Assembly (NCBI RefSeq): GCF_008364795.1
Contig: NZ_VTTM01000006.1
Location: forward strand, 248,001 to 312,000
DNA length: 64,000 bases
Reading direction: 5' to 3'
Source of the DNA: Azospirillum oryzae
GTDB taxonomy: Bacteria; Pseudomonadota; Alphaproteobacteria; Azospirillales; Azospirillaceae
The first letter of the stretch is position 1; every line of letters begins with the position of its first letter. Of this stretch, positions 30,044 through 38,273 are shown piece after piece. The notes beneath the pieces are model-generated. The model saw only the letters and a program-made list of their open reading frames with translations. It did no database searches and was not told where the DNA came from. Position numbers and translations under genes: made by a program.

Positions 30044-30652
30044 ATGGACATCGGACTGCGCAAGATCTCCACCTTCATCGAGGAGACCATCGTCGAAGGC
30101 GGCAAGCCGGCCGAACGGCCGATCACGTCGGTCGTGGTCGCCGCCGTGCTGCGCAATCCCTGGGCCGGCCAGGGCTTCGTCGAAAATCTGCGGCCGGAAA
30201 TTCTGCGTGTGGCGCCGGTGCTGGGGGCGGAGATGACGCGGCGGCTTGTCGCCCTGATGCCGGCAGGACGTATCGAGGCCTACGGCAAGGCCGCTTCGGT
30301 CGGCGTCAATGGGGAGATCGAGCATGCCTCGGCCCTGATCCATACCCTGCGCTTCGGCAACATGTTCCGCGAGGCGGCGCAGGGAACCACCTTCCTCAGT
30401 TTCACCAACACCCGCAACGCCCCGGGCGCGCTGCTCGCCCTGCCGATGATCCACAAGACCGAGACGGGCAAGCGGGCCCATTTCCTGACCGCGAACTTCC
30501 AGGTTCCCGACGCCCCCGGTCCGGACGAGTTGCTGGTCGCCATCGGTGCGTCGGACGGCAGCCGCGCCCACCCGCGCATCGGCGACCGCTTTCTCGACAT
30601 GGAGGAGATGGAGGCCGAAAATGCCGGAACCCTGACCCCCGCCCGCACCTGA
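30044..30652 (+). CDS. AA_synth (DUF1185) family protein
   Basis: A 202-residue protein of the family annotated 'amino acid synthesis' (DUF1185). It has MDIGLRKISTFIEETIVEGG, PITSVVVAAVLRNPWAGQGF and the Gly-rich centre EAYGKAASVGVNGEIEHASA with the HASALIHTLRFGNM stretch. Members are often found next to LLM monooxygenases and CMD proteins in catabolic clusters, but the biochemical role is not established. It lies 110 bases after the binding-protein gene, in the same direction. It may act on an amide or lactam intermediate, but that is only inference. Confidence 0.8.
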   Translation: MDIGLRKISTFIEETIVEGGKPAERPITSVVVAAVLRNPWAGQGFVENLRPEILRVAPVLGAEMTRRLVALMPAGRIEAYGKAASVGVNGEIEHASALIHTLRFGNMFREAAQGTTFLSFTNTRNAPGALLALPMIHKTETGKRAHFLTANFQVPDAPGPDELLVAIGASDGSRAHPRIGDRFLDMEEMEAENAGTLTPART

Positions 30653-30675
30653 GCCGGCCGGAGACGCGGAGATCG

Positions 30676-31935
30676 ATGCCGCCGTTGCTGCCGATCATGG
30701 CCGCCGCCATTCTGCTTCAGGCCGGCAACGGACTGCTCCAGGCCCTGCTGCCGTTGAGCATGCAGGCACAGGGCCTGTCGGCGGCCGATATCGGCATGGT
30801 TGCATCCGGTTACGGCGTCGGCTTCGCCGCCGGCTGCCTTGCTGCCCCCAGGGTGGTTCGCCATCTCGGCTTCGTCCGTGCCTATGCCGGACTGGCCGCG
30901 CTCATGGCGATCCTGGTTCTGGCCCTGCCGCTGGCCGGTGGCGGCATCGGTTGGTTCCTGTTACGCGCGATGACCGGCGTCGGGTTCGCAGGACTGTTCA
31001 CGGTGGTCGAAGGATGGATCGGCGCCGGAACGCAGAACGGCCAGCGCGGGCGTATCCTGGCGATCTACATGGTCACCACCAAGCTGGCGCTGATGGCCGG
31101 TCCCCTTCTGCTCGACCCCGGCGGCGATCAGCCCTTCCGGCTGCTGATCCTCCTGATCCTGCTCTCCGTGCTGCCGGTCGCCACCGCCCGCCCTGCGCGC
31201 CCTGCCCTGCCGACGGCCGTGACGCTCGACCTGCGCGGGCTGTTCAGGCTGGCGCCATCCGCCCTGGCCGGCTGCTTCACAGTCGGCGTGGTGACCGGCA
31301 CGATGATCGCGTTCGCTCCGCTGTACGGGCTGCGCATCGGCATGTCCGCGTCGGCCGCCGCCGCCCTGCTCGTTGCGCTCCAGGGCGGCAGCCTGCTCGC
31401 CCAATGGCCGCTCGGCGCGCTGTCTGACCGGCGCGACCGGCGCATCGTCATCGCGGCCGTGGCGGCGAACGGCGCCATTCTGTCCGCCGGCATGGCGCTG
31501 TTGCCGGCCGGAAGCCCGGAGTGGCTGGTATGGACGGGCTTCGCGCTGTGGGGCAGCCAGGTGCTGTGCATCTACGCCCTGTGCGTCGCCCATGCCTGCG
31601 ACGTGGTGCCGCCGGGCCGCATCGTCCCGACGGTCAGCGGCCTGCTGGTGGTCTGGGCCGCCGGTGCGATGATCGGCCCCGTCCCCGGCGCCTTGCTGAT
31701 GGACAGGTTCGGCCCGTCGGGCCTGTTCGTCTATGCCGCCGCCGGCTGCGCCGGACTGACCGGGTTCGTCCTCGTCCGTCGTGCCGTGCGGGAGCGGGGG
31801 CATGCGTCCGAACGTGCGGCTTTCCTCCCGCTGCCGGCCGAAAGCCTGACCGGTGCCGCGATCTCCAAGCCGCGCATGGTCATCGACACGGCAGACGTTG
31901 AGACGGCGGACGGCGAACCGCCGGAGGGACGCTGA
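30676..31935 (+). CDS. MFS transporter (YcaD-like)
   Basis: A 419-residue 12-TM major facilitator protein resembling the YcaD/UMF group. It begins MPPLLPIMAAAILLQAGNGL and has LRAMTGVGFAGLFTVVEGWI in TM4-5 and QWPLGALSDRRDRR as the cytoplasmic loop motif. The C-terminal 60 residues are hydrophilic. It follows the AA_synth gene after 23 bases and probably shares its transcript. It could export a by-product such as methylamine or formate, or import an alternative substrate. Confidence 0.85.
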   Translation: MPPLLPIMAAAILLQAGNGLLQALLPLSMQAQGLSAADIGMVASGYGVGFAAGCLAAPRVVRHLGFVRAYAGLAALMAILVLALPLAGGGIGWFLLRAMTGVGFAGLFTVVEGWIGAGTQNGQRGRILAIYMVTTKLALMAGPLLLDPGGDQPFRLLILLILLSVLPVATARPARPALPTAVTLDLRGLFRLAPSALAGCFTVGVVTGTMIAFAPLYGLRIGMSASAAAALLVALQGGSLLAQWPLGALSDRRDRRIVIAAVAANGAILSAGMALLPAGSPEWLVWTGFALWGSQVLCIYALCVAHACDVVPPGRIVPTVSGLLVVWAAGAMIGPVPGALLMDRFGPSGLFVYAAAGCAGLTGFVLVRRAVRERGHASERAAFLPLPAESLTGAAISKPRMVIDTADVETADGEPPEGR

Positions 31936-32017
31936 GGTTCCAGCTTTTTCCGACCGCCATAGTCGGGTTAGAGTCAGCAGGATTTGATCCGGGGCCTGTC
32001 CCTTCAGCGGAGGAAAC

Positions 32018-33811
32018 GTGGTCGAGACATCGCGCATCCAGTCGCTGCGCGTGGTGGCAAGCCTGATCAATTCAGGCGGCGATCTGGCGACGGTGCTTCA
32101 GCGCCTGGTCCTGGCCGCCTGCCGGCATGCCAACTGGTCGATGGGATCGATCATGGCGGTGGACGTCGAGCATGGCTATGCCCTGGTCGTGGTCCGTCAC
32201 GACCCGACGCTGATCCAGCGCCCCCTGCCCGACCGCTGGGAGCTTGCGACCAGCCCATCGCTGGTCGCCCTGCGGCGGAACGAGCCCGTCTTCATCCCTG
32301 ACGCCCGGGTGTCGGAGGAATTTCCCGGCTACCGCCGGGAGGCGTTCGAGCGCGACTATCACAGCGTGCTGGTCGTACCGATGAACTGCACCGACGACAG
32401 CGGCCGGCCGCTGGTGCTGAGCGTCGTCTCCCGCGGCATTGTCGAGGTGAGCGAGGAGGATCTGACCTTCATCGGCATGATCGTCCAACTGGGCGAGATC
32501 GCGGTGGAGCGCCAGCATCGGTTGCGGGCGGAGTCCCTTGCCGCCGAACGTTTGCAGCGGGCGCTGGAAGTGAATACGTCCCTTCTGCGGCAAGCGCTGG
32601 AAGACGGGGCGATGGCCACTCTCCTCCCGCTCATCCGCGACCTGCTGCCCTACTCGATCGTCATCGTCGACTTCACTGCCAACCTCGTAACCGCCGACCG
32701 AGCGCCTTGCGGCAGCGACATCGGCGATGCCGACTGGCAGGCGGCGGTCGCGAGCAGCCTCGGCCCGTCGATCATGAAGGCGGCGCGCGACGCCATCGAC
32801 CATCCCGCCGCAGGCGAAGCGACCGTGTTCTGGGACGTCGGCGGCAAGCGCATCCGCACGGCCCCGCGCATCGACCCGCTGACCGCCGACGGCGAGGTGG
32901 TCGGCGCGCTGATGATCTTTCCGGGGCCGCAGCCCTACGGCCAGTCCGATCAGCTCCTGCTCGACGGCATCATGCACGCTCTCAGCATCCAGATGCTGCG
33001 CAACGTCATCCGCTTCCGCTACGAGAACCGGACGCTCACCGATCTGTTCCTGGAACTGGTGGAACGGCGCTGGCGCGATCATCGCGACATCGGGGAGCGC
33101 GCGTTGCGGCTCGGTCTCAACCTCGATCTGCCGACCCAGATGATCGTGGTCGGACTGCCCGGCCGCAGTCCGCGGGCAGTGAGCGCCGCGGCAGACCTCC
33201 ACCTTCCGGTCCAGCGGCTGTTGGCGCCCAGCGGGGTTGCAGGAACGCTCGTCACCGTTCCGGCCGGTCTGGTCTGCCTCATTCCTGCCGTCGACGAGCG
33301 CAGCCAGGGACCGGTCAAGCGGCTGATGGCGCAGATTGCGCGTTCCGTCGCCGACATCCTGCACGCCGAGCCTTTCGTCGTGCTGACGAGCCGCTGCACG
33401 GCTCCGCCGGACTATGCGGAGGCGTGGGAGCGCTCGTGGCGGATGATCCGGATCGCCGACGAGTTCGGTCGCCCCGGTGTGCTGGATGCCCGGCAGTTCG
33501 GTCCGCTGCCGATGCTGCTGGCCGCGGCGAACACCCACGAGGTGCGCGGCTATGTCGCCGACAGCATCGGCGCTCTCGTCGAGTACGACCGCCGGCATGG
33601 AACGCCTTACCTGGAGACGCTTTCCGCATATCTGAAGACCGGATGCCGCACCAAGGCCTGTTCCGACCAGCTTGGTGTGCACGTCACCACCCTGCGCTAT
33701 CGCTTGACGCGCATCACCGAGTTGTTCGGCATCGACGTCGAAAGCCCGGAGCGACGTTTCTCGGTCGAACTCGCCATTCACCTGAGCGGGGTTATCGACC
33801 AAGCCAATTGA
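32018..33811 (+). CDS. GAF-domain PucR-type transcriptional regulator
   Basis: A 597-residue regulator. Residues about 15-180 form a GAF-like sensor. A central region of about 370 residues follows. The C terminus is the PucR helix-turn-helix (HTH_30) with CSDQLGVHVTTLRYRLTRIT. Such proteins usually activate purine, amine or aromatic catabolic operons in response to a small molecule. It starts with GTG after CGGAGGAAAC, 82 bases after the MFS gene and pointing the same way, and is the only regulator within the second island. It is therefore the best candidate for its control. Confidence 0.85.
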   Translation: MVETSRIQSLRVVASLINSGGDLATVLQRLVLAACRHANWSMGSIMAVDVEHGYALVVVRHDPTLIQRPLPDRWELATSPSLVALRRNEPVFIPDARVSEEFPGYRREAFERDYHSVLVVPMNCTDDSGRPLVLSVVSRGIVEVSEEDLTFIGMIVQLGEIAVERQHRLRAESLAAERLQRALEVNTSLLRQALEDGAMATLLPLIRDLLPYSIVIVDFTANLVTADRAPCGSDIGDADWQAAVASSLGPSIMKAARDAIDHPAAGEATVFWDVGGKRIRTAPRIDPLTADGEVVGALMIFPGPQPYGQSDQLLLDGIMHALSIQMLRNVIRFRYENRTLTDLFLELVERRWRDHRDIGERALRLGLNLDLPTQMIVVGLPGRSPRAVSAAADLHLPVQRLLAPSGVAGTLVTVPAGLVCLIPAVDERSQGPVKRLMAQIARSVADILHAEPFVVLTSRCTAPPDYAEAWERSWRMIRIADEFGRPGVLDARQFGPLPMLLAAANTHEVRGYVADSIGALVEYDRRHGTPYLETLSAYLKTGCRTKACSDQLGVHVTTLRYRLTRITELFGIDVESPERRFSVELAIHLSGVIDQAN

Positions 33812-33923
33812 ACTTCGCCACTTTCTCCCGGCAATCCACCCCCAACCATTGCCGTCTGCCGCGTCAGATCTGTGCAGAACAGGGCGCGTTGGCAGACGGG
33901 AGCGGGTGAGACTTTCCAGCATT

Positions 33924-34577
33924 TCACTCGATGGAAGCGTCTGCCGACCGAGGCACCGGCGCGTTGGCCGCAAATGCGGGAATGGTGCGCAAGGTCGAGA
34001 TGACGGAGGCGATGCGCGGCCACACCGCGAGGGAGAAGCCGACCCGCTCCGCGTTGACGGCTTGCGGGAAAAGTACGATATCCGCGACCGACGGAGCGTC
34101 TCCAAGGGCGAACAGTCTCTCCGGCTGCCGGGACAGCAGGGCTTCGATCGCAGTCAATCCTTCCTGAATCCAGTGGCGGTTCCATTCCCTAACGGTCATG
34201 GAGTCGGCGCCCGGAATGGTGCCCAGCCGCTTCGTCACGCGGGGCGGCAAAAGGGGATGGATGTCCGACGCGATCGAAAGGGCCACCGACCGGGCCAGGG
34301 CGCGTTCGTCCGGATCGGCCGGCAGAAGCGCCGGTTCGGGAAACCGCTCGTCGAGAAATTCGACAATTGCCAGCGATTGCGTGATCAACACGCCGTCGTC
34401 GGTCAGAAGCGCCGGCACAAGGCCCTGCGGGTTGACCGCAAGGTAATCGGCGCTCCGGCTGCGCGGCTGCGCACCGAGGATGGAAATCGGGACGCTTTCG
34501 ACCTCCACCCCCTTCAGCGCCAACGCGATGCGCACACGGGCGACGGCGGAGGAAATCCGGTCTTCGAAAAGCTTCAT
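33924..34577 (-). CDS. maiA: Zeta-class glutathione transferase / maleylacetoacetate isomerase-like
   Basis: A 217-residue cytosolic GST. The N-terminal thioredoxin-like domain carries the zeta-class motif SSAVARVRIALALKG with the glutathione-activating Ser, and the cis-Pro segment NPQGLVPALL. The C-terminal helical domain has the N-capping ALGDAPSVADIVLFPQ. MaiA isomerises maleylacetoacetate in tyrosine and homogentisate breakdown, and related enzymes isomerise maleylpyruvate. No homogentisate genes are nearby, so the exact substrate is open. It is convergent with the PucR-type regulator gene. Confidence 0.8.
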   Translation of the reverse strand: MKLFEDRISSAVARVRIALALKGVEVESVPISILGAQPRSRSADYLAVNPQGLVPALLTDDGVLITQSLAIVEFLDERFPEPALLPADPDERALARSVALSIASDIHPLLPPRVTKRLGTIPGADSMTVREWNRHWIQEGLTAIEALLSRQPERLFALGDAPSVADIVLFPQAVNAERVGFSLAVWPRIASVISTLRTIPAFAANAPVPRSADASIE

Positions 34578-34587
34578 GTCTTCGTCC

Positions 34588-34779
34588 TCACTGGTGGGGG
34601 GTGCTCACCGCTGCCGGTGCTTTGACAGGCTGGTGTGAAAAGGGTGCGACAGAGGAAGGGAGTGGCTGCGGCCGCGAGAGCAGCGCCAGGATGGAGGGCG
34701 CCTCGCGGGGGTCATCGTCCCAGGCACAGGGGGCGGCGGCGAGCCCGATGGCCGCCGCCATTGCGAGAAGGACACGCAT
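34588..34779 (-). CDS. Small secreted protein, 63 aa
   Basis: A 63-residue frame with a convincing Sec signal peptide (MRVLLAMAAAIGLAAAPCAW) and a proline-rich tail that lacks recognised motifs. A GGGAGA site stands seven bases before the ATG at 34779, which was preferred over the ATG at 34794. It is 10 bases upstream of the GST gene and probably co-transcribed with it. The AT-rich operator-like site at 34801-34823 lies just before it. Function unknown. Confidence 0.45.
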   Translation of the reverse strand: MRVLLAMAAAIGLAAAPCAWDDDPREAPSILALLSRPQPLPSSVAPFSHQPVKAPAAVSTPHQ

Positions 34780-34800
34780 CGCGCTGTCTCCCACGGTGGA

Positions 34801-34823
34801 TGTATGATAATCATTATGATCGT
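34801..34823. promoter_or_regulatory. AT-rich dyad between the small secreted protein and the OhrR-type regulator
   Basis: The core GATAATCATTAT with flanks TGTAT and GATCG is nearly palindromic. It resembles half of the classic Fur box and also matches, 13 of 17 on the opposite strand, an AT-rich site at 38073-38089 upstream of the hydrolase gene. It could serve Fur or the adjacent MarR/OhrR protein. The divergent arrangement allows control of both flanking genes. Confidence 0.5.
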
Positions 34824-34897
34824 AACAACATTGACGTGCCGCCGAGCCGAGCGGTTGCCGCGATGGTGATCAGGACAACCGAACTTCCGGTGACGAC

Positions 34898-35404
34898 ATG
34901 AGCCGCAAGACCGCCAGCACACCCGCCGCCCCCCCCTCCGACACGCCGGCCGCTGCGCCGGCCGGGAGGTCGCAAACCGCCCGGCTGGCCGATTTCATGT
35001 GCTTCACGATTTATTCGGCCAACCTCGCCTATTCGCGGGTCTACAAACCGGTGCTGGAGCAGCTTGGGGTCACCTATCCCCAGTACATCACCATCATCGC
35101 CCTGTGGGAGGAGGACCGGCAGACCGTCAAGAGCCTCAGCGAGAAGCTGTTCCTCGAACCCAGCACCATGACGCCGATGCTGCAAAGGCTGGAGTCGATG
35201 GGCTATGTCACGCGGACACGCGACGACGAGGATGAACGCAGCGTGCGCGTCTCTCTGACGGAGGCCGGCCGGCAACTTCGCGAGAAGGGCTTTGGCTTCG
35301 GCGAGATGACGGTGAAGGCCTCCGGACTTCCGCCAGACGAGTTCCGAGCGCTCCAGAGAGCGGTCGCCCGACTGCGCGACAACCTCCGGCAGGCCGGCAA
35401 GTGA
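34898..35404 (+). CDS. OhrR-type MarR-family regulator
   Basis: A 168-residue regulator with a disordered Ala/Pro-rich leader of about 28 residues. The segment DFMCFTIYSANLAYSR, followed by VYKPVLEQLGVTYPQY, is the OhrR signature, and Cys35 corresponds to the peroxide-reactive Cys of that subfamily. The HTH is VKSLSEKLFLEPSTMTPMLQRLE and the wing is TRDDEDERSVRVSLTEAG. Such proteins release DNA when the Cys is oxidised by organic hydroperoxide or hypochlorite. No Ohr peroxidase gene is adjacent. The likely targets are the redox genes to the right (DipZ-like, hydrolase). Confidence 0.85.
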   Translation: MSRKTASTPAAPPSDTPAAAPAGRSQTARLADFMCFTIYSANLAYSRVYKPVLEQLGVTYPQYITIIALWEEDRQTVKSLSEKLFLEPSTMTPMLQRLESMGYVTRTRDDEDERSVRVSLTEAGRQLREKGFGFGEMTVKASGLPPDEFRALQRAVARLRDNLRQAGK

Positions 35405-35446
35405 AAGAGATCGGATGCGGAGGGTCGACGCCATGAGGGACTCTCC

Positions 35447-37213
35447 TCAGCCGAAGGTGAAGGCGTAGGCGTCGACGCCGGGATCGAGAAAGCGCACCTC
35501 GAACGTCCGTTCCCGCACCGCGCCCGCCTGTCGCACCAGCTGATAGAGCCGGGTTTCCGAAACGGTGCCGTAGCCCTCGGCGTCCGTGTCCGTTCCGTGA
35601 TCCGGACCGGGGGCCATGCCGTCGACTGTGACCTGGAAACGGACCGGCTTGCCATCCTGGGCGGGGCCGAGGATGAGGTGCAGGTCGCGCGCCCGGAAGC
35701 GGTAGGCGATCGCCCCGCCAGCCCGATTCAGCCGCGCCTGCTCGGCCCCGACCGTCCAGTTGCCGGAGAGCCCCCAGCGATTGAGCCGCAGCGCACCAAC
35801 CGTATAGTCCTGCGGCCGGTCGATGCCGTCCCGCTCCGGCGAGGCGAAGTTCGCAGCCTGCCGATAACCGACATAGGTTTCGCCGGAGCGGATGTCGTCG
35901 AGGTCGGCGGGCGCCTGCGCGCCCTGCCCCGCCGGGCTGACCAGCCTGCCATCCTCGTCCCGACGTCCGGCGGCCTCTGCCAGCAAATCCTGAATGACCC
36001 GTTCGGTTCGCTCATACCCGCCCTCCCCGAACTGATGATGGCGGATGCGGCCCGTGGAGTCGGCGATATAGAAGGCCGGCCAATAGCTGTTGCCGAACGC
36101 CCGCCAGATCCGGAAGTCATTGTCTATTGCCACCGGGTAGGTGATGGCGAAATCCCGCAGCGCCGTCTGCACGTTCCCGATCCGCTTTTCAAAGGCGAAC
36201 TCCGGGGCATGGACGCCGACCACCACCAGCCCCTGGTCCCGGTACTTCTCCGCCCATGCCTGCAGGTAGGGCAACGTCCGGATGCAGTTGATGCAGGAGT
36301 AGGTCCAGAAATCGATCAGGACGACCTTTCCACGCAGCTCCTCTGTACTGAGCGGCTTTGAGTTCAGCCAGTCCGTCGCACCGTCCAAGGACGGGAGAAG
36401 GCCCTCGACCGGCAGACTGCTGCGGTAGACCCGCCGGGCATCGGCAAGCACCAGACCCGTCGCGGACGTCTCCGGCGCACCCGACGTTCCGGAAGCCGCA
36501 GGGGCAGAGGCAGGAGCGAACCGGTCGATCAGCGACTGTTCGACGCCGGACGTTCCGGCATAGGACAGGCGGGCCAGCAGCCCGGTGTCGAGCCCCAGGG
36601 CTATGACGCCGACACCGGCAAGGACGGCGATGCCGAGTCCCTGGCGCAGACGCTCCCCGATGGCGAGCGACCGCTTCATCGCCGCCAGCACCCGGCCGCC
36701 GGCCAGAAGGGCGAGCGTCAGGGATGTCGCCGCTCCGGCCGCATAGGCCGCCAGCAGCAGGGTGGTTTGCAGGCTGGCGCCGTGAAGCGCCGCACCGGTC
36801 AGGACCAGCCCGAGGATCGGTCCGGCGCACGGTGTCCAGAGCAGGCCGGTGGCGACGCCCAGAAGAAGCGATCCGGCAACACCGGCCCGACCGGACAGCC
36901 GGTTGCCGGCGGCGACCAGCGGGCGGCTGAGCATCGCCGCGGCGCGCGGCGACAGGAGCGTCCATCCGAACACGGCCATCAGCGCGATGGCGGCGGCCCG
37001 CCCGGCTCCGTTCGCTTCCACCGCCCAACTTCCGCCGACAGCGGACAGCGTGGCGACACCGGCGAAGCTGATCACCATACCGAACAGCATCGGCAGGACG
37101 CTGCGGAACAGCGGCTGCCCCGCCCGGGAGAAGACGAAGGGCACGACCGGCAGGATGCAGGGACTGACGATGGTCAGGACGCCCGCCAGGAAGCAGACGA
37201 GAAAGAGGATCAT
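35447..37213 (-). CDS. DipZ-like CcdA-thioredoxin fusion protein
   Basis: A 588-residue membrane redox protein. Residues 1-215 are a CcdA/DsbD-like six-TM domain with the two half-motifs VSPCILPVVPF and WTPCAGPILGLVL that carry the electron-passing cysteines. Residues about 290-435 are a periplasmic thioredoxin-like domain with the CXXC site WTYSCINCIRTLPYL. The last 130 residues match the beta-rich C-terminal domain of DipZ proteins. It moves reducing power from the cytoplasm to periplasmic targets. It is downstream of the secreted hydrolase gene on the same strand (62-base gap) and convergent with the OhrR-type gene. Confidence 0.92.
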   Translation of the reverse strand: MILFLVCFLAGVLTIVSPCILPVVPFVFSRAGQPLFRSVLPMLFGMVISFAGVATLSAVGGSWAVEANGAGRAAAIALMAVFGWTLLSPRAAAMLSRPLVAAGNRLSGRAGVAGSLLLGVATGLLWTPCAGPILGLVLTGAALHGASLQTTLLLAAYAAGAATSLTLALLAGGRVLAAMKRSLAIGERLRQGLGIAVLAGVGVIALGLDTGLLARLSYAGTSGVEQSLIDRFAPASAPAASGTSGAPETSATGLVLADARRVYRSSLPVEGLLPSLDGATDWLNSKPLSTEELRGKVVLIDFWTYSCINCIRTLPYLQAWAEKYRDQGLVVVGVHAPEFAFEKRIGNVQTALRDFAITYPVAIDNDFRIWRAFGNSYWPAFYIADSTGRIRHHQFGEGGYERTERVIQDLLAEAAGRRDEDGRLVSPAGQGAQAPADLDDIRSGETYVGYRQAANFASPERDGIDRPQDYTVGALRLNRWGLSGNWTVGAEQARLNRAGGAIAYRFRARDLHLILGPAQDGKPVRFQVTVDGMAPGPDHGTDTDAEGYGTVSETRLYQLVRQAGAVRERTFEVRFLDPGVDAYAFTFG

Positions 37214-37275
37214 GACTGAACGCTTTCGACGGGACGGGCGCGGGTTGGTGCCCGGCCCGGCAAATCATTGGAAGG

Positions 37276-38046
37276 TCACTGCGAAACCGCCTCGGCCGCC
37301 TCGACGATCAGGGCAGCGACGGCCTCGGGTTTGGCGGCATAGACGGCATGGCTGGCCTCGACCGGCCGGACATGGCTGCCGGCACGGTGGGCCATCTCCA
37401 GTTCCAGCTCCGGGTTGATCGACCGATCGGCGGTCGCCACCAGCGCCCAGCTCGGTTTGGATTTCCATGCCGGTTCGCCGGCCGGCGCCGTGAAGGCGTC
37501 CTTCGCCGCGAAGACCTGGGAATGGGCGAGGAAGGTCGCATCCGCCGCCGGAAGGTCCGCGGCGAAGGCACCGGCGAAAGCTGGCGGGTCGAGGTAGAGG
37601 TAGCCGTCGGCGGTGGCCTTGACGGCTCCCGGCTCGGCACCCGACACCGGCTTGCTCTCGGCCAGTTTGGCGAGGCTCTCGCCCTTATCGGGCTGGAAGG
37701 CGGCGACATAGACCAGGGCCGCGACATGGCTGTCGTTCCCGGCCTCGCTGATCACCATACCGCCATAGCTGTGGCCGACCAGGACGGCCGGGCCCGTCTG
37801 AAGGGAGAGGACGCGGCGGGTGGCCGCGACATCGTCGCCGAGCGAGGTCAGCGGCTGCTGGACGATCGACACGGCAAAGCCCTTGGCGGTCAGGAAGTCG
37901 GACACCCTGCGCCAGCCCGAGCCGTCGGCGAAGGCGCCATGCACGATGACCACGGACTTCACCGGGGCGGAGGCGGCCGGGGACCAGGGCGCGGCCAGCG
38001 ACAGGGCGAGACCGAGCAGGGCGGCCGGAAACTTGCACCAGAGCAT
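37276..38046 (-). CDS. Secreted alpha/beta-hydrolase
   Basis: A 256-residue exported hydrolase. A signal peptide (cleavage near PAASAPVK) precedes KSVVIVHGAFADGSGWR, the oxyanion strand-loop. The nucleophile elbow is GHSYGG (Ser near 93) and the base His lies in VEASHAVYAAKPE. This pattern fits the group annotated alpha/beta-hydrolase or salicylate-esterase-like, common in soil bacteria. It is co-oriented with the DipZ-like gene downstream. An AT-rich operator-like site at 38073-38095 precedes it. Confidence 0.88.
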   Translation of the reverse strand: MLWCKFPAALLGLALSLAAPWSPAASAPVKSVVIVHGAFADGSGWRRVSDFLTAKGFAVSIVQQPLTSLGDDVAATRRVLSLQTGPAVLVGHSYGGMVISEAGNDSHVAALVYVAAFQPDKGESLAKLAESKPVSGAEPGAVKATADGYLYLDPPAFAGAFAADLPAADATFLAHSQVFAAKDAFTAPAGEPAWKSKPSWALVATADRSINPELELEMAHRAGSHVRPVEASHAVYAAKPEAVAALIVEAAEAVSQ

Positions 38047-38072
38047 GGAGGTATTCCCCTCATGTGATTTGC

Positions 38073-38095
38073 ATCATAATTATTATTTTGATAAG
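38073..38095. promoter_or_regulatory. AT-rich operator-like site before the secreted hydrolase
   Basis: ATCATAATTATTATTTTGAT stands out from the GC-rich surroundings, 27 bases before the hydrolase start. It resembles the opposite strand of the site at 34801-34823, next to the OhrR-type regulator. A shared regulator (OhrR-like or Fur) is plausible. Confidence 0.45.
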
Positions 38096-38160
38096 TATAT
38101 CGCGGAACGGCAGGCTGTCCAGACGGAACGATGCGGATGCCAGCTCGCGGCAGGGGGTTT

Positions 38161-38200
38161 TTTGTACCGGCATGTATCAGCCGACGGGGCGGATACAGAC
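38161..38200. promoter_or_regulatory. Conserved 40-bp motif before the response regulator gene
   Basis: TTTGTA-N6-TGTATC-N13-GATACAGAC. Two TGTA direct repeats are 10 bases apart, and an inverted GATACA follows after 13. The same arrangement with identical spacing occurs at 42768-42807 before the Tat-exported hydrolase gene. OmpR-type regulators bind direct half-sites about one helical turn apart, so autoregulation by the response regulator downstream is the simplest reading. Confidence 0.65.
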
Positions 38201-38273
38201 CGACACAAGCCGCCGGAAGCGGGCAAGGCTCCACCCGTCGTAAGACCGCCGAACAGCAGCGGGGTTCGACCGA

